NCBI GenBank assembly: GCA_963728895.1
Contig: CAVSLM010000003.1
Coordinates: 1 to 64,000, forward strand
Direction: 5' to 3'
From: CAVSLM01 sp963728895
GTDB taxonomy: Bacteria; Pseudomonadota; Gammaproteobacteria; JBBQDK01
Length of the DNA stretch: 64,000 nt
Part shown: in pieces, positions 8,422 to 16,325 of the stretch
How the letters are laid out: each line of letters begins with the position of its first letter
How positions within the stretch are numbered: the first letter of the stretch is position 1
Made by a program: the position numbers and the translations under genes
Notes under the pieces: generated by a model
The model's input: the letters and a program-made list of their open reading frames with translations, nothing else
The model's database searches: none
What the model was told of the DNA's origin: nothing

Positions 8422-9996
8422 CTAGCAGCCTGTCGGACTTAAGGGTCTGGTGGCGGTCCAGCACCGATCGCAAACACGCGGTGCGCACCTTGTTGGCGCA
8501 TATTCAGCTTCTGTTCGCGCCGATTGGCTCAAGTCGAGCGAATGTCGCCGCCCCTCAGGTCCATTGGGCGGATTGCGGGCGCAATGCGGCCATGCGTTTG
8601 AGGTTCCACGCGAGGCACACCAGCGTCCATTCGTTGCCGACATTGGCCAATCCGCGCAGCAGGAACTGGCGAAAGCCCATTACCGATTTGATGATCCCGA
8701 ACACCGGCTCGACGGTCTGCTTGCGCAGCGCATAGGTCGCACGGCCAGCCCGGGTCTTGAGCGTGTGCTTCATCTGCGCAACCGCGCCAACCGGTGCTGG
8801 GCCGGGCGCCGGCTCATCAAAACGCGCGCGCCAGTGCGCATGGTGCCTGTCACGCCCCACGGCGATCAGCGGTTCGATCCCCATGGCGTTGCAGGCCTCG
8901 ACATTCTGTTCGCTGAAGTAGCCACTGTCGGCCAGCAACTGCCCAGGCTGGTTCAGCCCGTCGGCAAGCGCCTGCAGCTTGGCCACTATGGGCTTGACCT
9001 GCTCCTTGTCGTTGGCCGCCTGCGTGACCTGCGGGACCATGACCAGCATGGACTCGCTATCGACCAGCGCCTGGGCGTTGTAGCACTGCTCGAACCCATC
9101 ACCGGCCACCTTCATGATGCGGGAGTCTTCATCGGTCAGGTTGATCTGATCGTGTGGGCGCGGACCGGCCTGCGGCGGGCTCGGGGGCCTGCCGCCGGGT
9201 TTCTTGCCACGGGCCTCGGCCTTGGCCGCACGCTCGGCCAATTGGGCCTGATAGGCGGCCTGCTCGCGCTCCAAGCGCTCCTGGGCCCGCGCTTCAATCT
9301 TGCGCTTGGCCTGCGCGATGGCGGCCAGGCGCTCTTCGCGCCGCGCCATCTCCTCAGGCAGGCTGAGCCCATCAGGGAGGCTGCTTTGATCCGCCGCCTC
9401 CGCCAGTTTGAGCATCTCCTGGACTTCCGCCTTGAGCTGGGCCTCGATCTGCTCGGCATGACCATAGGACAGTGCGCTGTGCCGCGAAGCATTGGCGTGG
9501 ATCTTGGTGCCGTCCAGGCTCACCGTGCCAAAACGCGAGAGCTGGTTCTCGCGCGCCACCTCCAGCACCTGCACGAACAGCGCCGCAAACTGCTCCCCGA
9601 AACGACGGCGGAAGCTTGCCAGGGTATCGTGGTCCGGGTGCTGGTCGCAGGCAATGAAGCGAAACGCCAGAGAATCGTAGGTCGCCCGCTCGATCTTGCG
9701 GCTCGAATGCGTACCGGTCGCATAACCGTAGATCAGCAGCGACAGCAGCAGTGCCGGATGGTAGGCATCGCTGCCACAGCCCGCATAGGCGCGCTCCAGC
9801 GCCGACAGGTCCAGTCCTTCGACCACATCCACCACGTAGCGCGCCAAGTGCGACTCGGGCAGCCAGTCCTGCACCGAGGGTGGCAGCAGGTAGTCAGTAT
9901 CGCGGTCCATCGGGCGAAAACGGCTCATGGGCAATCCAACCTCCGCGGCAATGCGCAATTCTATCGGAATTGAGGGGAAGTCCGACAGGCTGCTAG
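8422..9996 (-). mobile_element. IS1182-family insertion sequence, complete, in a CTAG target
   Basis: About 1.57 kb with perfect terminal inverted repeats: CAGCCTGTCGGACTT at 8426-8440 and its complement at 9978-9992. Both ends are bordered by CTAG (8422-8425 and 9993-9996), which either is a 4-bp target duplication or extends the repeats to 18-19 bp. It carries one intact transposase gene on the minus strand. On the right it truncates a small membrane-protein gene; on the left it lies 70 bases from the DUF5685 start. Intact ends and frame suggest recent insertion. Confidence 0.9.
8555..9928 (-). CDS. IS1182-family DDE transposase
   Basis: A 457-residue transposase that cuts and moves the surrounding element. 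Start chosen at the ATG giving MSRFRPMDRDTDYLLPPS, the usual opening of the family; an ATG ten codons earlier is possible. Seen in order: the N-terminal DUF772-like helical domain (YHPALLLSLLIYGYATG, SRKIERATYDSLAFRFIA, HDTLASFRRRF), the first catalytic Asp in SLDGTKIHANAS, a long charged insertion rich in A/E/K/R, the second region ADSGYFSE, and the C-terminal KQTVEPVFGIIKSVMGFRQF with the catalytic Glu. The frame is intact, so the element may be active. Confidence 0.92.
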   Translation of the reverse strand: MSRFRPMDRDTDYLLPPSVQDWLPESHLARYVVDVVEGLDLSALERAYAGCGSDAYHPALLLSLLIYGYATGTHSSRKIERATYDSLAFRFIACDQHPDHDTLASFRRRFGEQFAALFVQVLEVARENQLSRFGTVSLDGTKIHANASRHSALSYGHAEQIEAQLKAEVQEMLKLAEAADQSSLPDGLSLPEEMARREERLAAIAQAKRKIEARAQERLEREQAAYQAQLAERAAKAEARGKKPGGRPPSPPQAGPRPHDQINLTDEDSRIMKVAGDGFEQCYNAQALVDSESMLVMVPQVTQAANDKEQVKPIVAKLQALADGLNQPGQLLADSGYFSEQNVEACNAMGIEPLIAVGRDRHHAHWRARFDEPAPGPAPVGAVAQMKHTLKTRAGRATYALRKQTVEPVFGIIKSVMGFRQFLLRGLANVGNEWTLVCLAWNLKRMAALRPQSAQWT

Positions 9997-10143
9997 CCTC
10001 GCTGACTCACGCTCCAGAGAAAGATGCTTTTCCTGTAGTCCTCCCTGCCGCTTAGCAACCTCTCGGGTGCGATACAACGAGACAAGTGCAATCAAGGCCG
10101 ATAGTAACGCAACGAGGAGCGACAAGAGCTCGAAACTTGTCAT
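9997..10143 (-). pseudogene. Small membrane protein gene truncated by the IS1182 element
   Basis: Starts MTSFELLSLLVALLSALIAL (one transmembrane helix), then VSLYRTREVAKRQGGLQEKH and a charged coiled-coil start, and is cut at the CTAG of the IS right end after about 48 residues. Short proteins of this form (one N-terminal helix, then a coiled coil) are common and of unknown function. Joining the two IS flanks leaves the frame open into the 8.4-kb side, but no recognisable continuation appears there, so the original 3' part is uncertain. Confidence 0.5.
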
Positions 10144-10182
10144 TGCAGCGGCTTCTCTATGCCGCATCCCGTTTCGCTGGGT

Positions 10183-10463
10183 TCACTTCGGGCGCCGCCG
10201 GTTGCGGGCCTGCCAGATGTCGTAGGCCATCTGCCCGCGCAGCAACGACTCCGCGCTTGGGCCATTGCCCGGTCCGCCGAGCCAGGTCTCCAAGCGCAAG
10301 GCCATGTCCGGCAAAATGGCTGCCTTGCCGTTCAGTATGCGAGAAAGAGAGAGGCGGCTGACGCCGAGCTGGCGTGCAGCTTCGGTGACCGTCAATGCCA
10401 GCGCGGGCATACGTCCTCGCGCAGCGTCTCTCCTGGGTGAGGCGGGTTGAACATGGCAGCCAT
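10183..10463 (-). pseudogene. higA: HigA-type antitoxin, probably frameshifted near its start
   Basis: An XRE/HigA-family helix-turn-helix protein that would bind its own promoter and neutralise a HigB-type RNase. From ATG 10410 it reads MPALALTVTEAARQLGVSRL and AYDIWQARNRRRPK. The family normally has 15-18 more N-terminal residues, and these are present just upstream in another frame (MFNPPHPGETLREDV, from 10463 or 10454). One missing base near 10411 separates them. It lies 12 bases after hicB. No higB is seen, so it is an orphan antitoxin. A short protein from ATG 10410 could still fold, as it keeps the whole helix-turn-helix. Confidence 0.65.
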
Positions 10464-10475
10464 GGCGATGCCTGA

Positions 10476-10910
10476 TTACGTGGCATTTTCGTTGTCCTCG
10501 AACGACACGATGAGTCGTTTTCCGTTGGCGGCCGCCGCTTTTTCGAGTTGCCGCAGGCTGGGGGAGTGCCGGGGGTCTTCCAGCTTGGCAGCGGCGGGCC
10601 AGGAGGTTCCCATTGCCCGCGCAAACTCGGCGACGGAGCGATTGCCCCGAGCCATGCGCAACAGCAGCGCTCCCTGGACGCGCGCAGCGGGCGCAATCAT
10701 GTATTTCGCCTTGCCCCTGGCGCGCGAAGGCCGGGGAATCTCTAGTCCTTCCGCCGCCCGGCCTTCCAGGGTCACGGTCAAGGCCTCTGCCGCATTGAAT
10801 AGCGCCTCCTCGAGCGTGGCGCCGTCGGTTGCAGTCTCCGGAAAATCCGGGAAGGTCACGAGATAGCCGTCGCCGTCCTTGACGATGCGAGCGGGATATT
10901 CGATCTTCAT
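10476..10910 (-). CDS. hicB: HicB-family antitoxin with C-terminal helix-turn-helix
   Basis: A 144-residue protein. The N-terminal half is the HicB fold (ARIVKDGDGYLVTFPDFPE, ATLEEALFNAAEAL), which sequesters the HicA toxin. The C-terminal half is a DNA-binding domain (LRMARGNRSVAEFARAMGTS, SPSLRQLEKAAAANGKRL) that should bind the operator upstream of hicA. It overlaps hicA by four bases, as expected for a coupled toxin-antitoxin pair. It is slightly long for HicB because of the complete regulator domain. Frame intact. Confidence 0.88.
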   Translation of the reverse strand: MKIEYPARIVKDGDGYLVTFPDFPETATDGATLEEALFNAAEALTVTLEGRAAEGLEIPRPSRARGKAKYMIAPAARVQGALLLRMARGNRSVAEFARAMGTSWPAAAKLEDPRHSPSLRQLEKAAAANGKRLIVSFEDNENAT

Positions 10911-11092
10911 TTCAGCTTCACTCCGGTTTGCCTTTCTATCGCACGGAGCAATCCCTTGCCGAGGTCACGCGAGCCGTGGACGGCGACGGTGGTTCTGAGT
11001 GCACCTTTGCCGAGACGATAATGACTGCCCTCGACCCTCAGCACCTCCCATCCGTGGGATCTCAGTATTTTGATGACGTGCTTCCCGTTCAT
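10907..11092 (-). CDS. hicA: HicA-family mRNA interferase toxin
   Basis: A 61-residue dsRBD-like toxin that cleaves mRNA. It starts MNGKHVIKILRSHGWEVLRV and carries the catalytic-type histidine segment EGSHYRLGK, then TTVAVHGSRDLGKGLLRAI. The start at 11092 was chosen because upstream codons run into the AT-rich operator. It is the first gene of the hicA-hicB-higA group. Length and motif match standard HicA; the histidine expected for catalysis (GSHY) is present, so the toxin should be functional. Confidence 0.87.
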   Translation of the reverse strand: MNGKHVIKILRSHGWEVLRVEGSHYRLGKGALRTTVAVHGSRDLGKGLLRAIERQTGVKLK

Positions 11093-11102
11093 TACGTTTA
11101 TA

Positions 11103-11122
11103 ATATATTCAAAAGAATATAT
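11103..11122. promoter_or_regulatory. Palindromic operator/promoter of hicAB
   Basis: Two perfect 8-base arms, AATATATTC-like (11103-11110) and GAATATAT (11115-11122), are separated by AAAA, starting 11 bases upstream of the hicA start in an otherwise GC-rich region. The AT-rich arms probably double as the -10 region. HicB-type antitoxins bind such palindromes, so this is the likely autoregulatory operator. Confidence 0.6.
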
Positions 11123-11139
11123 GTCAACGAAAGAGAGGG

Positions 11140-11731
11140 ATCGGGACGTGCCGATGGCCGTGGGCTGAAGAGGTCGACCGAAAGCAGGAAGCACGAGCGC
11201 CGGCGAATACCGGCGCTGCATCGGGTTGAGGGCGGGCCAGCTCGGGGCTTACCGACGAACCGCTGATCCGACTGATTGAATTTGGAACGGCTCTTGCGGT
11301 CGCGAAGCCCTCCTCCTCCGCTGCCGGCCATGGAGAGCGAAGCGAGGGCCGGTAGTCCCCGGTAGCGATGAGGGCGCACTGTTTACCCGGAGTCGCGAAG
11401 CGACGCAGGGGAAACAAAGTAGCCATCCGACCATCGCGTCCAGCCATTGCGGGAGTGCTGCGAAGCCAGCACCGAGCGAAGCAAGGGTGTGGCGTAGCGG
11501 CACGGACGCAGGGCGGTCGGGGCACCAATGACTGTCGCGTAGGCGAGTCGATTTTGGGGACTGGGATGTCCCCAAATCTTTCACGAGGTAGCGATACGCT
11601 TTTCGGTCACTGGCGAGTTCCCGAAGTCATCTGCAAACAGGTCAGCGGCATGAAGTATAACGGAGCGCCGTTAGCCCGAGAACCAAACCGCCGCTTCGAA
11701 GCGCTACGCCAGGGAGTACTGTGCTCTGCAA
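11140..11731. other. Gene-free stretch with GC-rich short repeats and a hairpin
   Basis: No open frame with recognisable protein content was found. The stretch is rich in GCGAAGC-type short repeats (e.g. around 11335-11345, 11391-11401, 11460-11490). A 9-bp perfect hairpin lies at 11553-11576 (TTTGGGGAC, loop TGGGAT, GTCCCCAAA), without a T run, so it is a repeat rather than a clear terminator. It looks like old mobile-element debris between the toxin-antitoxin cluster and trpG. Confidence 0.4.
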
Positions 11732-11981
11732 AACTCAATGACCATCGAGAAGGTGCTCGCTGGACAGCGAGCACCCCGGAATTCCATCATCGTTGAAGTA
11801 CTGCGTGACTACGGGTACGTTGATGCCCGTGGCATGGGAGTGCGTAACAAGATCGTGCCACTGATGCGGGTGGAGAATCGCGTCGAGCCGCAGTTCGAAG
11901 CAACAAGATGACTTCGTACGAGTCGTTCTGTCGAACGCGGCTTCAGGCGGGACGACAGGCCTGATGGAGTCGAGCGCATGA
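11732..11981 (+). pseudogene. C-terminal fragment of an AAA-4/AlbA-type (RecG-like) regulator
   Basis: The reading frame gives MTIEKVLAGQRAPRNSIIVE, then VLRDYGYVDARGMGVRNKIV and PLMRVENRVEPQFEAT. This is the conserved tail of the transcriptional-regulator/ATP-dependent helicase-like proteins that carry an N-terminal AlbA_2 (divergent AAA) domain. After one frame change near 11906 it ends DDFVRVVLSNAASGGT with a stop at 11979-11981. The N-terminal 300 or more residues are missing. It is a remnant and not expected to be functional. Confidence 0.55.
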
Positions 11982-12158
11982 CGATGCGAACGTTTCGGTA
12001 TTTTGCCTGTGAGAACGCCCCGGTGCCGGATAACGACCCCTTTCCCGGGGCCGGGCGTTCCCTTACCCTTCAAGCGACGGAAAAACAGGATAACGAACAG
12101 GATATAAATCCTAGTTTCTGTAAGAAATACGCAGAAAAATCAATACTATAGGTACGAT

Positions 12159-12758
12159 ATGCTCCTGATGATCGACAACTACGATTCCTTCACCTACAAC
12201 CTGGTGCAATATCTGGGCGAGCTGGGCGAGGACGTTCGGGTCTATCGCAACGATCGGATCACTCTGGAGGGGATCGAGGCGCTCGCGCCCGAGCGCATTG
12301 TCATCTCTCCGGGGCCGTGCACGCCGACCGAGGCAGGGGTCTCGGTGCCGCTGATACAGCGCTTCGCGGGGCAGATTCCGATCCTCGGCGTGTGTCTCGG
12401 CCATCAGGCCATCGGTCAGGCGTTCGGCGGGCGCATCGTGCGCGCCCGCGAAGTGATGCACGGCAAGACATCGATGATCCGCCATCTGGACACCGGTGTG
12501 TTCCACCGTCTGCCCGATCCGTTCGAGGCCACGCGCTATCACTCGCTGGTGATCGAGCGCAGCAGTGTTCCGGACTGCCTGGAGATTACCGCCTGGACCG
12601 AGCAGCCGGACGGAAGCATCGACGAGATCATGGGGGTGCGCCACCGCGAGCTGGCGGTGGAAGGCGTGCAGTTTCACCCCGAGTCCATACTGACCCGCCA
12701 CGGCCACGATCTGCTGCGCAATTTTTTATCGCAGGCCGGCGGGGCGGTGCCCGCATGA
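12159..12758 (+). CDS. trpG: Anthranilate synthase component II (glutamine amidotransferase)
   Basis: Supplies ammonia from glutamine to TrpE for anthranilate synthesis; in many bacteria it also serves folate (PabA role). A 199-residue class I amidotransferase: opening MIDNYDSFTYNLVQYLGELG, oxyanion strand ISPGPCTP, nucleophile Cys79 in GVCLGHQ, and the His/Glu of the triad in QFHPESI. Full length. Start ATG 12159 gives the usual MLLMIDNYDSF. Its stop overlaps trpD by four bases (ATGA). trpE is not in the window, as in Pseudomonas, where trpE lies further upstream. Confidence 0.96.
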   Translation: MLLMIDNYDSFTYNLVQYLGELGEDVRVYRNDRITLEGIEALAPERIVISPGPCTPTEAGVSVPLIQRFAGQIPILGVCLGHQAIGQAFGGRIVRAREVMHGKTSMIRHLDTGVFHRLPDPFEATRYHSLVIERSSVPDCLEITAWTEQPDGSIDEIMGVRHRELAVEGVQFHPESILTRHGHDLLRNFLSQAGGAVPA

Positions 12759-13798
12759 GCATGGACATGCAGGCGGCAATCCGAGCCGTCGTCGAACGGC
12801 GCGACCTCACCTCGGCCCAGATGGAGTCGGTGATGCGTCTGATCATGACCGGACAGGCGACCCCGGCGCAGATCGGCGGCTTCCTGGTCGGCTTGCGCAT
12901 GAAGTGCGAGACCGTCACGGAAATCGCAGCGGCGGCGCGCGTGATGCGCTCGCTTGCCTCGCGTGTCGAGGTTTCCGGCGCGCACCTGGTGGATACCTGC
13001 GGAACGGGCGGTGACGGCGCAGGGATTTTCAACGTTTCCACTGCCAGCGCCCTGGTCGCGGCGGCGGCCGGCGCGCGTGTGGCCAAGCACGGCAACCGGT
13101 CGGTGTCCAGCAAGTCGGGCAGCGCGGATGTGCTGGAGGCCGCGGGCGTCAATCTGAACCTCGACCCGCCGCAGGTTGCGCGCTGCATCGAGGAGCTCGG
13201 CGTCGGCTTTCTGTTTGCGCCCCGCCACCACGGCGCCATGCAGCACGCCATCGGGCCGCGCCGCGAGATGGGGGTGCGCACGCTGTTCAACCTGCTCGGC
13301 CCGCTGACCAACCCCGCGGGGGCGCCCAACCAGGTGCTGGGGGTTTTCAGCGACCACCTGGTCGATCCGCTCGCCCATGTGCTGCAGGAGCTCGGCAGCG
13401 AGCACGTGTTGGTGGTGCACGCGGAGGACGGTCTGGACGAGATCAGCATCGGTGCGCCGACCTACGTCGCGGAGCTGCACGACGGGCATGTACGCAGCTA
13501 CACCATCACGCCCGAGGAGCTCGGATTCGAGCGCTCCGACGTACACGCGCTCGCAGTCGACGGTGCTGCGGAAAGCCTGGCGGTGATCCGTGCGGTGCTC
13601 GACGGCGAGCGTGGGCCGGCACGCGACATCGTGGCGTTGAATGCCGGTGCGGCGATCTATGCGGCGGGTGTGCAGAGGAGTCTCGCCGCCGGGGTGGAAC
13701 GCGCCTGCGCCGTGCTTGCGAGCGGTGCGGCGCGCGACAAGCTCGATGCCCTGGTTCGTTTCACGCGGGCGTCCGGCGCTTCGACTGCGGCCTCATGA
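12755..13798 (+). CDS. trpD: Anthranilate phosphoribosyltransferase
   Basis: Joins anthranilate and PRPP to give phosphoribosylanthranilate, the second tryptophan-specific step. A 347-residue protein. The glycine-rich PRPP site DTCGTGGDG is at residues 80-88, KHGNRSVSSKSGSADVLE follows near 107, and the anthranilate-site block GVRTLFNLLGPLTNPAG is near 170. The start was set by the ATGA overlap with trpG; the stop again overlaps trpC by ATGA, so trpGDC form a tightly coupled operon. Frame intact and length normal. Confidence 0.97.
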   Translation: MSMDMQAAIRAVVERRDLTSAQMESVMRLIMTGQATPAQIGGFLVGLRMKCETVTEIAAAARVMRSLASRVEVSGAHLVDTCGTGGDGAGIFNVSTASALVAAAAGARVAKHGNRSVSSKSGSADVLEAAGVNLNLDPPQVARCIEELGVGFLFAPRHHGAMQHAIGPRREMGVRTLFNLLGPLTNPAGAPNQVLGVFSDHLVDPLAHVLQELGSEHVLVVHAEDGLDEISIGAPTYVAELHDGHVRSYTITPEELGFERSDVHALAVDGAAESLAVIRAVLDGERGPARDIVALNAGAAIYAAGVQRSLAAGVERACAVLASGAARDKLDALVRFTRASGASTAAS

Positions 13799-14592
13799 GC
13801 CCGGATATCCTGCAGCGGATCCTGCGCCGCAAGGCCGAGGAGATCGTCGCACGCAGCGAGCGTCTGGATATGCGCGCGCTCAGTCGCCAGATCGAGGGTG
13901 CCCCACCGGTGCGGGGTTTTGCCAGTACCGTCTGCGACCGCATCGCCACGGGCCATGCGTCGGTGATTGCCGAGATCAAGAAGGCCTCCCCGAGCAAGGG
14001 CCTGCTGCGCGAGCATTTCGTGCCGGGGGAGATCGCTGCGAGTTATGCGCGCGGCGGCGCGACCTGCCTGTCGGTGCTGACCGATGCCGACTTCTTCCAG
14101 GGCTCCCAGGAGGATCTGCGGGAGGCGCGCGATGCCTGCAGCCTGCCGGCGCTGCGCAAGGATTTCATCATCGATCCTTACCAGGTCTACGAGGCGCGGG
14201 TCATCGGGGCCGACTGCATTCTGCTGATCGTGGCGGCGCTGGGTGATGCCATGCTCATCGAGCTGTCCCAGCTCGCCGAGCATCTCGGCATGGATGTGCT
14301 GGTGGAGGTGCACGATGCGCAGGAGCTGGAGCGCGCGCTGGTGCTGGAGACGCCGCTGATCGGCATCAACAACCGCAATCTGCGTACCTTCCACACCGAC
14401 CTTGCGACAACGCTCGAGCTGCTTGCGCGCGTGCCGCAGGAACGTACCGTGGTTACCGAGAGCGGCATCCACACCCGCGACGACGTGGCGCGCATGCGCG
14501 GCCACGGCGTCCACGCCTTCCTGGTCGGGGAGGCGTTCATGAGGGCGCCCGATCCGGGCGCGCGTCTGGCGGAGCTGTTCGGGAACGAATGA
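13795..14592 (+). CDS. trpC: Indole-3-glycerol-phosphate synthase
   Basis: Ring-closing TIM-barrel enzyme of tryptophan synthesis. 265 residues, the monofunctional length (not fused to TrpF as in enterics). Visible: VIAEIKKASPSKG (catalytic Lys), LSVLTDADFFQGS, LRKDFIIDPYQVYEAR, IGINNRNLRTF and VTESGIHTRDDV. Last gene of the trpGDC unit; the convergent crp gene begins 43 bases after its stop. A short hairpin-like GACCGGC/GCCGGTC lies right after the stop but has no T run. Confidence 0.97.
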   Translation: MSPDILQRILRRKAEEIVARSERLDMRALSRQIEGAPPVRGFASTVCDRIATGHASVIAEIKKASPSKGLLREHFVPGEIAASYARGGATCLSVLTDADFFQGSQEDLREARDACSLPALRKDFIIDPYQVYEARVIGADCILLIVAALGDAMLIELSQLAEHLGMDVLVEVHDAQELERALVLETPLIGINNRNLRTFHTDLATTLELLARVPQERTVVTESGIHTRDDVARMRGHGVHAFLVGEAFMRAPDPGARLAELFGNE

Positions 14593-14634
14593 GCCGGTCT
14601 TGCGACCGGCTGGAGAGGAGTTCGAAGCGGGAGC

Positions 14635-15273
14635 TCAGCGGGTACCGAAGACCACGATGGTCTTTCCCTTGACCGATACCAGGCCCTGTTCCTCGAGGGC
14701 TTTGAGCACGCGCCCGACCATCTCGCGCGAGCAGCCCACGATGCGGCCGATCTCCTGGCGGGTGATGCGGATCTGCATGCCGTCCGGATGGGTCATGGCG
14801 TCCGGCTCCTTGCTGAGATCGAGCAGGGTGCGGGCCACCCGTCCAGTGACGTCCATGAAAGCCAGGTCGCCCACCTTGCGGCTGGTCTTGCGCAGGCGTG
14901 CGGCCATCTGACTCGCCATGGCGAACAGGATGCCCGGATCCTGCTCGGCCAGCTGGCGGAAGCGCCCGTAGCTGATTTCGGCCAGGTCGCAGGGGGCGCG
15001 GGTACGCACCCAGGCGCTGCGGTCCTTCTGCTCTCCGAACAATCCCATTTCACCGAAGAAGTCGCCGGCGTTCAGGTAGGCCAGGACGATTTCCCGTCCG
15101 TTGTCGTCCTCGATGAGCACCGTGACCGAACCGGAGATGATGTAATACAGCACGTCGGGCTTGTCACCGGCGTAGATGATGATGCTCTTGGCCGGATAAC
15201 GGTGGCGGTGGCAGTGAACCAGGAACCGATCGACGGATGGGTTTCCGGTCTGCCGTTTTGCGATGATCGCCAT
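14635..15273 (-). CDS. crp: CRP/Vfr-type cAMP receptor protein
   Basis: Global transcription factor that binds cAMP and DNA. 212 residues, close to E. coli CRP (210) and Pseudomonas Vfr (214). Cyclic-nucleotide pocket: GDFFGEMGLFGEQKDRSAWV with the conserved E and R; hinge helix at 110-135; winged helix-turn-helix ITRQEIGRIVGCSREMVGRV. Its place between trpC and the OsmC gene is the same as for vfr in Pseudomonas aeruginosa (trpGDC-vfr-PA0653-speD). It points toward trpC and is divergent from OsmC, with a 214-bp shared promoter region. Confidence 0.94.
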   Translation of the reverse strand: MAIIAKRQTGNPSVDRFLVHCHRHRYPAKSIIIYAGDKPDVLYYIISGSVTVLIEDDNGREIVLAYLNAGDFFGEMGLFGEQKDRSAWVRTRAPCDLAEISYGRFRQLAEQDPGILFAMASQMAARLRKTSRKVGDLAFMDVTGRVARTLLDLSKEPDAMTHPDGMQIRITRQEIGRIVGCSREMVGRVLKALEEQGLVSVKGKTIVVFGTR

Positions 15274-15487
15274 TCGAATACTCCTCCCCGGATGTGGCGC
15301 GCCGGTGTGACGGGGATCCCGGACGCGTTTGGCGTGGCTCTGCTAACGGCCAGGGTCCAGGGCGCTTGAGACGCGGTGCGGCCCGTGCGCAGCTTCGCCG
15401 ACGGAATGGTCTAGCGTGCTTTGTGCTACCCTTGCTTGCCTCGTGGATTGCCTGTCCCGGTGAGTCGGGGCCGGAGGTCGAGCGCAG

Positions 15488-15904
15488 ATGAAGGCGCGTG
15501 TCAAATGGGTCCAGGACGCAACGTTCCTGGGAGAGTCCGGCAGCGGTCATGCGCTCGTCATGGATGGCCCGCCGGAGGACGGCGGGCGCAATCTGGGCGT
15601 GCGTCCGATGGAAATGCTGCTGCTGGGTCTGGGCGGGTGCACCGCCTTCGATGTCGTCCACATCCTGCGCAAGGCGCGCCAGCCGGTCACCGACTGCGTC
15701 GTGGAAATCGAGGCTGAGCGCGCACCGGAGCCGCCCAAGGTGTTCACCCGCATACACGTACATTTCATCGTGAGCGGTACCGGACTGGGTGTGTCGCAGG
15801 TGGATCGGGCCGTGCGGCTCTCGGCCGAGAAGTACTGCTCCGCCTCCATCATGCTGGGCAAGACCGCCGCGATCTCGCACGACTTCGAAATCCTTGCTCG
15901 CTGA
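15488..15904 (+). CDS. OsmC-family protein (YhfA-like)
   Basis: A 138-residue OsmC/Ohr-fold protein, probably a thiol-dependent peroxidase or a related detoxifying protein; the substrate is unknown. The block PMEMLLLGLGGCTAFDVVHIL has the first conserved cysteine, and SAEKYCSASIMLGKTA has the second. This CxxxxC-spaced pair is typical of the OsmC fold. Position next to crp is conserved: yhfA neighbours crp in E. coli and PA0653 neighbours vfr in Pseudomonas. Start ATG 15488. Confidence 0.88.
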   Translation: MKARVKWVQDATFLGESGSGHALVMDGPPEDGGRNLGVRPMEMLLLGLGGCTAFDVVHILRKARQPVTDCVVEIEAERAPEPPKVFTRIHVHFIVSGTGLGVSQVDRAVRLSAEKYCSASIMLGKTAAISHDFEILAR

Positions 15905-16325
15905 GTCCGCGAATCTCGCACTTCGCACCGTCCGTCAATCCGACCGAATCATCGGCGAGTCCTCCCACGGCTGGTTCCGTTTTCATCCCGATGCCGCCGT
16001 GCAGTTGGGCATCCCCGCCTGGAGCGCCCGCCATGACGAGCGGATCGGCGCTCTGACCGGATCCCACGCAAAGCTTCTGGCCGCACCGGCGTGCGGGTTG
16101 CCTGCCGGCGCGCGTTCGCCTGCGCCGGGCACCATGGGCTGCCGGAGCACGATACGCGGAGCCGCGGCGAGCGCTGCCGATTGGCGATGCCAAGTCCGGC
16201 GCTGCAATTTCATCACCCCGTCCGGAAAAATATCGGATAATGCGCGGTTCTGGCCTGAACAGGCCTCGCCCGCCTGTGCGGTGAGCCGTGCAGGCAAGAC
16301 GAACTTCCAGTCGGGGAGGGGTGAG
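15905..16325. other. 420-bp gap upstream of speD without a convincing gene
   Basis: Open frames here lack recognisable protein content. The end nearest speD holds a possible -10 region (GGATAATGC at about 16233) and the ribosome site. Nothing else could be supported. Confidence 0.4.

Noticed and set aside
8450..9973. 507-codon plus-strand open frame across the IS1182 element
   Set aside because: Antisense of the intact transposase; composition is Arg/Leu/His-rich shadow text and it spans both terminal repeats.
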